Source: Nocardia abscessus (GTDB lineage Bacteria > Actinomycetota > Actinomycetes > Mycobacteriales > Mycobacteriaceae). Taken from it: a stretch of DNA of 64,000 bases. Numbering within the stretch: the first letter of the stretch is position 1; each line of letters starts with the position of its first letter. The notes under the pieces were generated by a model. It had not been told where the DNA came from. It saw only the letters and a program-made list of their open reading frames with translations, and ran no database searches. The stretch covers positions 16,357 to 80,356 of the forward strand of contig NZ_JADLQO010000023.1 of assembly GCF_015477775.1 (NCBI RefSeq), given 5' to 3'. The position numbers and the translations under genes were made by a program. Below, in pieces: positions 52,313 to 61,345 of this stretch.

Positions 52313-53520
52313 GCGAGGGCCTCCATTTCAGCCAGCAGCGGGGAGTACTCCGGGCGCGAGCGCACCCAGGTGGTGAAGGCGGTCCATTCCCAGCCGTGCC
52401 GGCGTGCGATATCCGCCGCCGACAGCTCACGGGTGTATTCGACCGACGCTGCGGCGAACGCCAACGCGGCTTGGACCTGCTGAGGGTGCAGGGAGCTGGC
52501 GAAGACTCGCAGCTCGAAGGTGTCTTCGGGGAAAACGTTGACGGCCTGGTAACGGCTGTAACCGGCTTTGCCGCCCTTGGCGTAGTCCTGGGCGTTGGAA
52601 CGCTGTTGCGGGGAGAACTTCGCCCACGATGAGGACCGCCGCGCCAGCGTGGTGACCCGGTCTTCGTTGCGGTAAACGAATTTCAACCACCGGTAGGCGT
52701 GCGCGGGGGAGGAGAAACCGGCGCGGGAGAGGTGGACGTGGATGCCAACGCCCTCGTCGGTGTAGCAGCCCAGCAACCGCAATCGGTTGAGCAGCTGCCA
52801 TGGGAACTGTGCGCGCGAGTACTCATATGACATCGGGTGGGTGACGAGTTCGAACCCGCAGGAGATCGAGCTGTCCTTCTTCAGATACGCCAAGTCCCCG
52901 ACGGCTGCGACGGCGGTGTCGACCGCGTCGCGATAGCTGGTGCCGGGAGTTTTGAGTTCCAGCTCCATGCCGAGGAACAGCGGACCGTCACCGTGGAAGC
53001 GGAGTTCGGGGGTGTAGTCCCAGTCGTGGACTCCGTCGAGGTCGGGGCTGTCGGCGCAGCTGTCGCAGTAGCTGGTGTCGCGCGGGATGAGGGTGGAGCA
53101 GTCCGAGCACTCGTGGTATGCCTCGTCCTCACAGCTGCTGCAGACTTGGTCACCTCCGGCGACGGACTGCAGATCGACCGCGAGTTTCCCGCAGTCGTCG
53201 CAGGTGTCGTAGTAGCGTTCGGCGCATTCGGCGCAGACTTCGTCTGCGGCATCGACGACGGTGCGGATGTCGCGGGTGTAGCCGTCGCACTCGCCGCATT
53301 GATGCCAGCCGGTCAAGCATGCGAGGCATAGCACGGTGTCTTCGATGGTGCGGGCCAGGGTGTCGGCGCGGGCGTGGGTGGCGCAGCTGTCGCAGCGCGC
53401 CAACGCGTCCGCGCAGGCCGGGCAGATGTGTTGCCCGTCGAGGGTGGTGATCAGGTCGTCGCTGCGGACGGAGGCCGAGCATTCTTCGCACGACGGGTCG
53501 GCCACAGGGGAGGCGGGCAT
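52300..53520 (-). CDS. Amidoligase with N-terminal zinc-finger array (cassette 1), 406 aa
   Basis: Predicted ATP-dependent carboxylate-amine ligase of the amidoligase (glutamine-synthetase-like) superfamily. Residues 1-165 carry about ten CxxC pairs (CEEC, CPAC, CDSC, CLAC, CGEC, CAEC, CDDC, CSSC, CSDC, CDSC), a zinc-ribbon/treble-clef array. The catalytic part shows GDGPLFLGMELELKT near 180, ISCGFELVTHPMSYEYSR near 225, GVGIHVHLSRAGF near 260 and TFELRVFASSL near 345, with conserved acids, histidines and arginine. It should join a carboxylate to an amine; the downstream amidotransferase would supply ammonia. ATG 53520 follows GAAGGGACC at some distance. Confidence 0.85.
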   Translation of the reverse strand: MPASPVADPSCEECSASVRSDDLITTLDGQHICPACADALARCDSCATHARADTLARTIEDTVLCLACLTGWHQCGECDGYTRDIRTVVDAADEVCAECAERYYDTCDDCGKLAVDLQSVAGGDQVCSSCEDEAYHECSDCSTLIPRDTSYCDSCADSPDLDGVHDWDYTPELRFHGDGPLFLGMELELKTPGTSYRDAVDTAVAAVGDLAYLKKDSSISCGFELVTHPMSYEYSRAQFPWQLLNRLRLLGCYTDEGVGIHVHLSRAGFSSPAHAYRWLKFVYRNEDRVTTLARRSSSWAKFSPQQRSNAQDYAKGGKAGYSRYQAVNVFPEDTFELRVFASSLHPQQVQAALAFAAASVEYTRELSAADIARRHGWEWTAFTTWVRSRPEYSPLLAEMEALACAS

Positions 53521-53609
53521 GACGAATCGAGGTCCCTTCTCGTGGAATGCAAACAACCCCGCACCCAGCCCGAGCGACGGGCCAGATGCGGGGTTCTTGG
53601 AGGGAAGGA

Positions 53610-54449
53610 TCAGCAGGTGGCGGGGTCGCGCCGTTGGTTCATGGGGCGCTGGCCTGCTGGCGGTGGCGGTGGCGGTGATGGTGACGAGCCGGGGTCAGCG
53701 CCCGTGGACCGTGGTGGCGTGAGTAGTGGGGTGATGGGTGTGGTGTGACAGCTGCAGTCGGGGAAGGCGGTTGCGCAGTCGAAGCACCAGCCGCAGTCGC
53801 CGCAGTAGCGGTTGGTGCGGTGAAGTTCGAGCTTCTGGCAGTTCCCGCACAGATACCGTCGTCGCCGTACCGGCCAGCGCAGTTCGGGCGGCAGGTAGCT
53901 GGTGTTGGAGTACCACACCCCGGCCACCCACTGCCCGGCCTGCTCACCGAACAGATAGGCGTGAAAGTCGTAGACCGGGTCGACGGTGAGGATCACCAGC
54001 TTGCTCGACCCCAGCCACGACGCCAGCCCCCTCGCGCCGCGGTGGGTGTCGATCGACCCGAACGGTCGTGTCGCCAAGTATTCCTCCGCCGCGATCCGGG
54101 TATCCGAGCGCGGGTCATAAGGTCCGGGATGCACCCGCTTGGGCAGAGTGCCGTTATGCGCCAATACGGTTCGGGCATCCCCACCGAGCCGGAACGGGTG
54201 ACAGTTGGCCAGCCCGATGCTGCCGCGGGTGGCGTAGCGGGAATGAAACAACGCAGGCCCCTGCGGGTAGCGGGCACGAGCCTTGGTGAACTCTTCGATC
54301 ACCCGGTCGGCATGCATGCCCCGCCCGACGAGGATCCGCCGCCCGGCGACGATCGCGAATCCGTGGCCGTGCGGGTTCGCCCGCGCACCGATCGCCAACG
54401 CCACCGGGTCAGCGGCGACCCACCCGGGAAGATATGTCAGCAGGCACAT
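53610..54449 (-). CDS. Class II glutamine amidotransferase with cysteine cluster (cassette 2), 279 aa
   Basis: Paralogue of the enzyme at 51554. ATG 54449 is followed by Cys (MCLLTYLPGW). ANPHGHGFAIV, ALFHSRYATRGSIG, ANCHPFRLGGD and TVLAHNGTLPKR align with the first copy and with class II amidotransferase landmarks. The cysteine cluster is conserved (YLCGNCQKLE, YCGDCGWCFDCATAFPDC), followed by a proline/serine-rich tail absent from copy 1. It overlaps amidoligase 2 by the same 13 nt seen in cassette 1. The copies have diverged clearly in sequence, pointing to an old duplication or separate specialisation. Confidence 0.88.
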   Translation of the reverse strand: MCLLTYLPGWVAADPVALAIGARANPHGHGFAIVAGRRILVGRGMHADRVIEEFTKARARYPQGPALFHSRYATRGSIGLANCHPFRLGGDARTVLAHNGTLPKRVHPGPYDPRSDTRIAAEEYLATRPFGSIDTHRGARGLASWLGSSKLVILTVDPVYDFHAYLFGEQAGQWVAGVWYSNTSYLPPELRWPVRRRRYLCGNCQKLELHRTNRYCGDCGWCFDCATAFPDCSCHTTPITPLLTPPRSTGADPGSSPSPPPPPPAGQRPMNQRRDPATC

Positions 54450-55639
54450 GCCAGGTCCTCCATCTCCGCCCACAGCGGCTGGTAGTCGGGCCGATCAGCG
54501 ACCCAGGCGGCGAAGCGCGACCATTCCCAGCCGCCGGCGCGCACGTCGGCGACTCGTAGGCGGCGGGTGTAGTCGATGGAGGCGGCGGTGAACGCCAGCG
54601 CGGCCTGCACCTGCTGGGTATCGAGGGAGCTGGCGAACACGCGCAGCTCGAGGGTTTTGCGGGGGTGCGGGTTGATCGCTTGATACCGCTCCAAACCCAG
54701 GGCGTGCTGCGGGCCTTTGGCGGTGTCGCGCGCCCGCGCTCGTGCCGTCCGGTCGAACGGCGCGTAATGGGAGCGGCGCCGGGCGATGGTCGAGACGGCG
54801 GATTCGTTGCGGTACAACAATTTCATCCACCGGTAGATGTGGGCGGGGGAGTCGAACCCGGCGCGGCTGGCATGCACGTGCAGCCCGACGGTGGAGTCGG
54901 TTTCACAGTCGAGGTCTTCCAGCGCCGCGAGCAGCGGCCACGGGAACTGCTCGATCGCATACCGGTAGCTCATCGGATGGGTGACGAGTTCGAATCCGGT
55001 CGGGCGGATCGAGGAATCCTGCTTCAGGTATCCCAGCCGCCCGAGGTGCTCGGTCGCGACGGAGATGCATTCGCTGTAGCGGTAGCCGGGGACGATGATC
55101 TCGAGCTCCAGCCCCAGATACAGCGGGCCCTCGCCGTGGAAGTGGGGGTCGGGTTTGTAGGTGTAGTGCCACACATGCGCGCGACGGGTGCGGCAGTCAC
55201 AGCTGTGACCGCGGCGGGTGAGGGTGCCGCAGTGCGGACAGGAGTCGAACCGGTCGACGCAGCCGGGGCAGGTGTGGTGGCCGCCGGCGATGTAGCGGCC
55301 CTCGGCGGTGTAGCGGCGGCACTGGAAGCACTCGTCATACAACACCGTGGCGCAGCGCAGGCAGACCGGGTCGTCGATGTCGGTACGCAGCCCCGGGTTG
55401 GTGGGTTTGCGGCAGGAAACACACGGCGCAAAGCCGACCGCACACTCAGCGCACAACTGACGCTCGTCGGCGGTTTCGGTCAACGCGAGCGATAACTGGC
55501 GGCAGTGAACACACAGCGACAGCTGCCGCACACAGTGTTCACACACCAGCTGGTGCTCGATCGGGTATCGGTCACCCGGTTCGCAGCTGGCGCAGACCGC
55601 GCACGGCGAAACAGGGGGGAATCGGGCATGACCCGCCAC
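54437..55639 (-). CDS. Amidoligase with N-terminal zinc-finger array (cassette 2), 400 aa
   Basis: Paralogue of the enzyme at 52300. Repeated cysteine pairs occupy residues 10-155 (CAVCASC, CEHC, CVHC, CAEC, CVSC, CLRC, CFQC, CPGC, CPHC). The ligase domain shows GEGPLYLGLELEIIVPG, RPTGFELVTHPMSYRYAI, VGLHVHASRAGFDSPAH and KTLELRVFASSL. The annotated start (GTG 55639) is a compromise: a better ATG at 55629 with AAAGG at 9 nt is out of frame, and adding one C to the C6 run at 55614-55619 would join it to the gene (MPDSPPVSPC). So the start may be damaged or misread. Role as for cassette 1. Confidence 0.83.
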   Translation of the reverse strand: MAGHARFPPVSPCAVCASCEPGDRYPIEHQLVCEHCVRQLSLCVHCRQLSLALTETADERQLCAECAVGFAPCVSCRKPTNPGLRTDIDDPVCLRCATVLYDECFQCRRYTAEGRYIAGGHHTCPGCVDRFDSCPHCGTLTRRGHSCDCRTRRAHVWHYTYKPDPHFHGEGPLYLGLELEIIVPGYRYSECISVATEHLGRLGYLKQDSSIRPTGFELVTHPMSYRYAIEQFPWPLLAALEDLDCETDSTVGLHVHASRAGFDSPAHIYRWMKLLYRNESAVSTIARRRSHYAPFDRTARARARDTAKGPQHALGLERYQAINPHPRKTLELRVFASSLDTQQVQAALAFTAASIDYTRRLRVADVRAGGWEWSRFAAWVADRPDYQPLWAEMEDLACAC

Positions 55640-55916
55640 CTTTCGGAAACGACGGAACGCCAGACCGGAGAGCGGTCTCGCGGTCTGGCGTTCAGGGGCA
55701 AAAGGGTGTTGGTGATGTGAGGGGTGGGCCACCAAGTCACCTGTCGGCGGGGCTCGGAGGGGCGCGCGTCACCACGTCGATCGGCGGCAGGGGACTCCGA
55801 CTACCGGGAAACCCGATCGCGATAATTTTGGCTACTACGCGCTCAGTGACGACCACCGCGACCTTGCCGGGTGTCCGGCTGACGCAGCATGTAGTGGCAG
55901 GGCCGCAGAAGTGTGG

Positions 55917-56771
55917 TCAGGCGTCGAGTTCTATTTCAGGTGCGTTCGGTGGTGTGGGCGTGCCGTGGGTGGTGGGAGCCCCGGTCGTGGGAGGCAGGTC
56001 GGAACCGAGAGCGCCGGTCAGTCCGGCGGCGTCGATGGCGTCACCGATGTGGGTGCCGGCCGTCTGGGCTCGAATGTTGCCGAGGATGATGGCGAGGTCC
56101 CGGTAATTGGTGGGATCCAACATCGTGGGAGTGGCGGGGTCGGCACGCGGGACCGTGATGCGCCGGAAGACCCCGATCAGGACGCGATGGTCGGTCGGCT
56201 TGCGTCCGTGAGTGTCACGTGACCACATTCCCGCCCAATTCCACTCTTCTGTGTCGACGTGGCTGTAGTCCAGTTCCCATCGCGCGCCGGAGATTTGGCG
56301 GTCGAGGAACAGTTTCTCGCTGCGTCCGTTGCCTTCACGAAACGGGTGGATGAAGTTCAACAGCATGTGAGTGCGTGCCGCGCGGTCGATGAACTGATTC
56401 TGATCCAGAGCAGCCCAGTCGATTTCACGGATTTCCGCGCTCACTTCGGCGAGATAGTCCTCGAAATAAGACGGGCTGGCGAATTCGAACTCGCCCTTGT
56501 ATAAGCGGACGGTGCGGAACTGTCCGGCCCAGTCGTAGACGTTGGAGAACAGGTGTCGATGGATGGCGCGCCATTCGGCTGCGTCGCCGGTGGCGGGAAT
56601 GTCGGCGCGGCCTTGCTCGATCTCGATCGACCGTAGCGTGGTTTCGCGGTATTCGCGTGCGGCGAGCTGGTCGGGATCGCGTATCCCGTACCGGTTGCGC
56701 AGGACATCACTGGGTGCCCCGCCCTCGGCGGGCCACAGGTAGGGATCGGTCCACCCTGGGGTGTGCGGCAT
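55917..56771 (-). CDS. fic: Fic-family AMP-transferase
   Basis: Fic/Doc-fold enzyme that usually transfers AMP from ATP to target hydroxyls. The catalytic loop is complete: NFIHPFREGNGRSEKLF near residue 140 (HPFxxGNGR), with the histidine and phosphate-binding GNGR intact. The helix before it (SNVYDWAGQFRTVRLYKGEF) contains the typical Fic flap region. The C-terminal 70 residues are a proline/threonine-rich tail. ATG 56771 shares one base with the antitoxin stop. No inhibitory helix is obvious in the protein itself, in line with class I Fic enzymes controlled by a separate antitoxin. Confidence 0.92.
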   Translation of the reverse strand: MPHTPGWTDPYLWPAEGGAPSDVLRNRYGIRDPDQLAAREYRETTLRSIEIEQGRADIPATGDAAEWRAIHRHLFSNVYDWAGQFRTVRLYKGEFEFASPSYFEDYLAEVSAEIREIDWAALDQNQFIDRAARTHMLLNFIHPFREGNGRSEKLFLDRQISGARWELDYSHVDTEEWNWAGMWSRDTHGRKPTDHRVLIGVFRRITVPRADPATPTMLDPTNYRDLAIILGNIRAQTAGTHIGDAIDAAGLTGALGSDLPPTTGAPTTHGTPTPPNAPEIELDA

Positions 56772-57013
56772 CAGCGCGGACGCGGCCGGTGAGTGTGCCG
56801 CGCGGCCCAGTCGTCTGAGCGCCTGTCGTACTCCTCGGGGGTGATCGCCCCGGTGAGGACCGCGATCAGATCGGTGAGGGTTTCGCGGTCGGGTTCGATC
56901 CCGACTTCCTGGGCGTGGTTGGCTACTGTGCGAGTGACCGCGCGGCGCGTCGGCGCGTCCAAAGGCGCGAACAGGTCAGGGTACCGGCGCTCCCAGTCCT
57001 TGCCACGGCTCAC
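56771..57013 (-). CDS. VbhA-like antitoxin of the Fic module, 80 aa
   Basis: Small helical protein upstream of and overlapping fic, as in VbhA-VbhT pairs. GTG 57013 has AGGAGG at 6 nt, a very strong site. The C-terminal part (GIEPDRETLTDLIAVLTGAI then TPEEYDRR) fits the antitoxin_VbhA pattern. The expected inhibitory motif (S/T)xxxE(G/N) is only partly present as NHAQEV, with Asn where Ser/Thr is usual. The protein should bind Fic and block ATP gamma-phosphate placement. The 250 bp upstream (57014-57263) hold no gene and probably carry the promoter. Confidence 0.75.
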   Translation of the reverse strand: MSRGKDWERRYPDLFAPLDAPTRRAVTRTVANHAQEVGIEPDRETLTDLIAVLTGAITPEEYDRRSDDWAARHTHRPRPR

Positions 57014-57263
57014 CGCCGACCTCCTGCAGCTCATGAACTGCATTCCAGTCTGCCGAGACACTTCGCGAATCGCCAGCCACGGGACGCGTCTACCTGTCGG
57101 TGCGGCGCTCGCCGACTGGCCCGGGCACGGCGCCGAGGCGGTATGCGGCCAGCCGCGGCTTGCCGACGCGCACGTTTCGCCGCGCTGGCATTACCGGAGT
57201 GAGTTGCGTCCGGGCGCAGGGACCGAGTGCGCCGCGGTGGGCCTGACTGGAGCTCGTCGGGGG

Positions 57264-57971
57264 TCAGGTGAGGCGGGGAGCGGACGGGTTCAGTAGGTGG
57301 TTGTGCCAGTCGAGTTGGGTGTTGATGTCGGCGAGGATGCCGCGCAGCATCGACCCGGCGTCAGCGCTCTGTGGGTTCGGTGCGCCGGTGTTGTCGCGGA
57401 ATGTGGGTCCCTGACCGTCTGCGGTGCCGGCGAAGTAGTCGACGGTGCCCAGTCGCACGCCGTGCATGCCGGCGATTTCGACCCAGACGCTGAGACCATC
57501 GGCATCCTCGCCGAGTTCGGGGCCGGTGGCCGCGTACAGCAGGTGCGCCGCCGGGTCCTCGATGTGCTCGACCCCGGTGATGGTGATCAGTTCACTCCAC
57601 CCCAGCTCGCTGATCAAGTCAGCAGCTGCGGAGCACCACGCCCGACTCCACTCAGCGCTGGCTGGGATGCGAATGCTGGTGTGCGCGAGTTGTTGTTCGA
57701 GCAGGGTGTCGTCGAGGGTGAGGGCCGGTCCCGTGTGCCGATGGGTGGGTGTTCGTCCGGCGTAGGGGTCGATGTCGTCGCCGAGCGCTCGACGATCGGC
57801 GTCGGTGAGGAACTGACCGAAGGTGTCGGCGAGTACGTCCAACAGCGTGCTGTGGGGGAGGGCGTCGACTGCGCGTGCCAGGTGATCGTCGGTGAGGGTG
57901 TAGCCGGCGGCGCGCTTGAGCAGATCGTAGGGCAGCAGAAGGTCTCGGCCGTGCAGTCGCGGCGTGGTCAT
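57264..57971 (-). CDS. Hypothetical protein, 235 aa
   Basis: Unrecognised. ATG 57971 has AGGA at 8 nt. N-terminal helical region (DLLLPYDLLKRAAGYTLTDD; VDALPHSTLLDVLADTFGQF) followed by an alpha/beta domain (SELITITGVEHIEDPAAHLL; SVWVEIAGMHGVRLGTVDYF). It is the last plasmid-like gene before the transposon boundary at about 58109. Confidence 0.75.
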   Translation of the reverse strand: MTTPRLHGRDLLLPYDLLKRAAGYTLTDDHLARAVDALPHSTLLDVLADTFGQFLTDADRRALGDDIDPYAGRTPTHRHTGPALTLDDTLLEQQLAHTSIRIPASAEWSRAWCSAAADLISELGWSELITITGVEHIEDPAAHLLYAATGPELGEDADGLSVWVEIAGMHGVRLGTVDYFAGTADGQGPTFRDNTGAPNPQSADAGSMLRGILADINTQLDWHNHLLNPSAPRLT

Positions 57972-58108
57972 CGCAGCGTTCCTCGGGATCAGGTCGGCAG
58001 GGGGCGCAGGGGTGCGCGAGGCAGGTTCGGGTGGGTTGCATGCGGGTATCGGATGACGCCTCGCTTTCCAGGGCATAGGGGTGGCTGCGGCGGTGCGCCG
58101 TGGTTTGT

Positions 58109-58146
58109 GGGGTCCCGGTAGTAATCGCCGAAAATCCAACGAAGTT
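58109..58146 (+). repeat. Probable left inverted repeat of a Tn3-family transposon
   Basis: Begins GGGGTCCCGGTAGTAATCGC and continues into an A-rich CGAAAATCCAACGAAG, matching the shape of Tn3-family 38-bp ends (GGGG start, AAA-containing interior). It lies 112 bp before tnpA. The reverse complement was not found up to the right end of the window, so the other end is outside or lost. Confidence 0.6.
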
Positions 58147-58257
58147 CGGGATGTGTGCTGGTAGAGGGTGATTTGTCGGTTTCGGATGCGGTGTGGGGTG
58201 GTTGGTGCTTGGCTTGGCTGCCGATGAGGTTGGTCGGGGCGCGGGAGGGCTGGGTTC

Positions 58258-61200
58258 GTGGCAACACGGTTATTCGCGGACGAGGAGTTGGCGCGTCTCA
58301 GGGAATTCCCGCAGATCGGCCGTGAGGAGCTGTTCCGGTACTTCACCCTCAGCCCCGCGGATCTGGCGTTCGTCGCCCCACAGGGCCGTGGGGCGGGTGT
58401 GCGCCTGGGTCTGGCAGTGATCTTGTGCAGTCTGCCATGGCTGGGGTTCGTGCCGGACAAGGTGGCGGACGCGCCGCCGGTTGCGGTCGCGCGGTTGGCG
58501 CAGCAGTTGAGTGTCGATGCGGCGCAGCTTCGTTCGTACGGTCGTCGTGCGCAGACACGTAGTGAGCATGTGCGGTTAGCGGCTCAGTATCTGGGGTGGC
58601 GTCCAGCCGGGGCGATGGAGTTGAAAGAGCTGGAGGAATTTCTGCTGGCGCGGGCGATGGAGCACGATTCACCGTCGCTGCTGTTCCGGCTGGCGTGTGA
58701 GTATCTGATCTCGGCGCGGGTGATCCGGCCTGGGCCGGTCACGCTGGTGGAACGGGTCGCGCACGCGCGTAGCCAGGCTCAGGCCGAGACCTTCGACCGG
58801 CTGGCGCACGAGTTCACCCCCGAGCGGTGCATGGCGCTGGACGGGCTGTTGGTCACCGACGCGTCGCTGGGGATCTCGCGGTTGCGGTGGTTGTCGACCG
58901 GGCCGGTGGAGGCCTCGGCGACTGCGGTGAAGGCCGAGGTGGGCAAGCTGGGATTCCTGCGCGGCCTGGGTGCGCACCGCTTCGACGTCTCGGCGCTGCC
59001 TGCGGAGCGGCGCCGGTTCCTGGCCACGATGGGCCGACGGTTGACCCCGCAGGCTCTGGAACGGCGGGATCCGCAGCGCCGGTACCCGATCTTGTGGACG
59101 GTGCTGGCGCAGTCGGCGACCGATGTGCTCGATGAGGTGGTGCAGCTGTTCGACCAGGCGATCTCAGCGAAGTTCAGCACCGCCGAGCGCCGGATGCGCG
59201 AGGAGCTGGCCGAGCGCGGCAAGACCGGTGAGGACCGGCAAGCGCTGCTGGACGAGCTCCTGGAAATCATCAACGATCCGGCGATCCCCGACGAGGAGGT
59301 CGGGAGTCTGGTGCGCGGGGAACGGATCGGGTGGGAGCGGTTGCGGGCCGCGGTCGCGGAGGCCAAACCCCGGTTGCCGTGCGATCACGGGCATCTGGCC
59401 GAGTTGAATTCGTCGTATTCGTATCTGCGGCAGTTCACCCCGGCCGTGTTGTCGGCGGTGCGGTTCGCCGGCGGCACCGCGGCCACGGAGTTGTTGCTCG
59501 CGGTCGACATGGTGCGCGAGTTGAACGCGACCGGCCGCCGCAAGGTATTCGATGAGGCACCGACGGGGTTCGTGCCGACGAAGTGGCGCGGCTACCTGGA
59601 GGAAGCCCGCCAGTCCGGCAATGTGACCTCGTATCGGCACTATTGGGAGCTGTGCGTGCTGCTGGGCCTGCGCGACGGGCTGCGCACCGGGGACGTGTTC
59701 GTGCCGGGGTCGCGTCGCTACGCCGATCCTGCCGCCTATCTGCTGACTCCCGAGCAGTGGGCGCCGCAGCGGGACGAATTCTGCCGTCTGGTCGGCAAAT
59801 CCGCCGATCCCGGCCGATCTTTGGCCGCGTTGGTCGACGAGTTGCACGGCGCGGTTCGTGAGCTGGAGGTGGTCCTGGCCGAGGGCGAGGGCCCGGTGCG
59901 CCTGGACGAGGCCGGGGATCTGGTGATCTCCCCGCTGTCCGCCGAAGACGTGCCGGAGGAGGCGAAGTCGCTGAAGGCGGAGCTGACCGAGATGCTGCCC
60001 GTTCGCTCCGATCGTGTCGCTGCTGATCGAGCTGGACAAACGCACCGGCTTTCTGGACTGTTTCACCCACGCCACCGGAAAGCAGTCGCGCACACCGGAA
60101 TTGAAACGCAACCTCATCGCCGTGCTGCTGGCCTATTCGACGAACCTGGGGTTGACCCGGATGGCCGAGGCATGCGGCATCTCCTACGACATCCTGTCCT
60201 GGACCTCGGAATGGTATGTGCGAGAGGAAACACTGCGGGCGGCGAACCTGGCGCTGATCGACTACCACCGGCGCCTGCCGTTGACTGCGGTGTTCGGGGC
60301 GGGCACGTTGTCCTCGAGCGACGGGCAGCGGTTCCCCACCCGCGGCAAGTCCCTCACCGCCAGAGCATTGAGCAGGTATTTCGCCGAGGAAGGTCTGTCC
60401 ACCTACACCCACGTCACCGATCAGCATGCCACCTACGGCACCAAGGTCATCGTCGCCACCCGCCGCGAAGCCCACTACGTGCTCGACGAGATCCTGGGCA
60501 ACGCAACGGATCTACCGATCACCGAGCACGCCACCGATACCCATGGGGTGACGCTGGTGAATTTCGGGTTGTTCGATCTTCTCGGGTTGCAGCTCTCGCC
60601 CCGGATCCGCGATTTGGGCCGGATCACCCTGTACCGGCCTGGACCGCGCGCGGACGCCGAATCCCGGTTCCCGCACGCCGGGCCGCTGCTGACCCGCAGG
60701 GTGAACCTCGATCTGATCGCCGAGCATTACGACGACCTGCTCCGGCTGGCCGGATCCCTGAAGTTCGGGCACGCCACCGCGTCCCTGCTGGTCGGCAAGC
60801 TCTCGGCCTCGGGCCGGCAGAACGCGTTGGCCGCGGCATTGAAGGAGTACGGGGCACTGCGCCGCACGATCTACGCCGCGAAATACCTATCGGATCCGGA
60901 CTACCGGCGCCGCATCGCCCGCCAGCTCAACAAGGGCGAATCCCTGCACGCCCTGCGCCGCGACCTGCTCTACGCCCACGAGGGCATGGTCCGAGCCCGC
61001 CACCTCGAAACGCAGACCGAACAAGCCTGGTGCCTGACACTCGCGACGAATGCCGTAATCGCCTGGACGACAGAGTATTACGGGCTCGCTGTGGAGCAGA
61101 TGCGCAGGGCGGGCCGACGTCTCGACGACGAAGTCTTGGCACACATCTCCCCGGCGCACAGCGAGAACATCAACTTCTTCGGCGCGATCGAGGTCGACAT

Positions 61201-61270
61201 CGACGCCGAACTCGCCGCACTCGGTCCGACCGGCTATCGACCGTTGCGGGTGCGCGACACTCTGTTCTGA
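58258..61270 (+). pseudogene. tnpA: Tn3-family transposase TnpA with a single-base frameshift
   Basis: Large Tn3-type DDE transposase. The first 580 codons (N-terminus TRLFADEELARLREFPQIGR) run to about 59998, where an extra C in CCC shifts the frame; removing it gives EMLPFAPIVSLLIELDKRTG and continues to 61270, a joined length of about 1,003 aa, normal for the family. C-terminal catalytic region: TLSSSDGQRFPTRGKSL and THVTDQHATYGTKVIV hold the expected aspartates. As read, the element is inactive unless the base is a sequencing error or a frameshift is tolerated. GTG or the ATG-like start at 58258 with GGAGGG upstream. Confidence 0.9.
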
Positions 61271-61345
61271 ACGCATGCGGTCCTCCCGGGTGATCGGGCC
61301 CAGGCTAGACAGCAACGTGTCCGCTGGCGGCGCAACAGCCCACGT

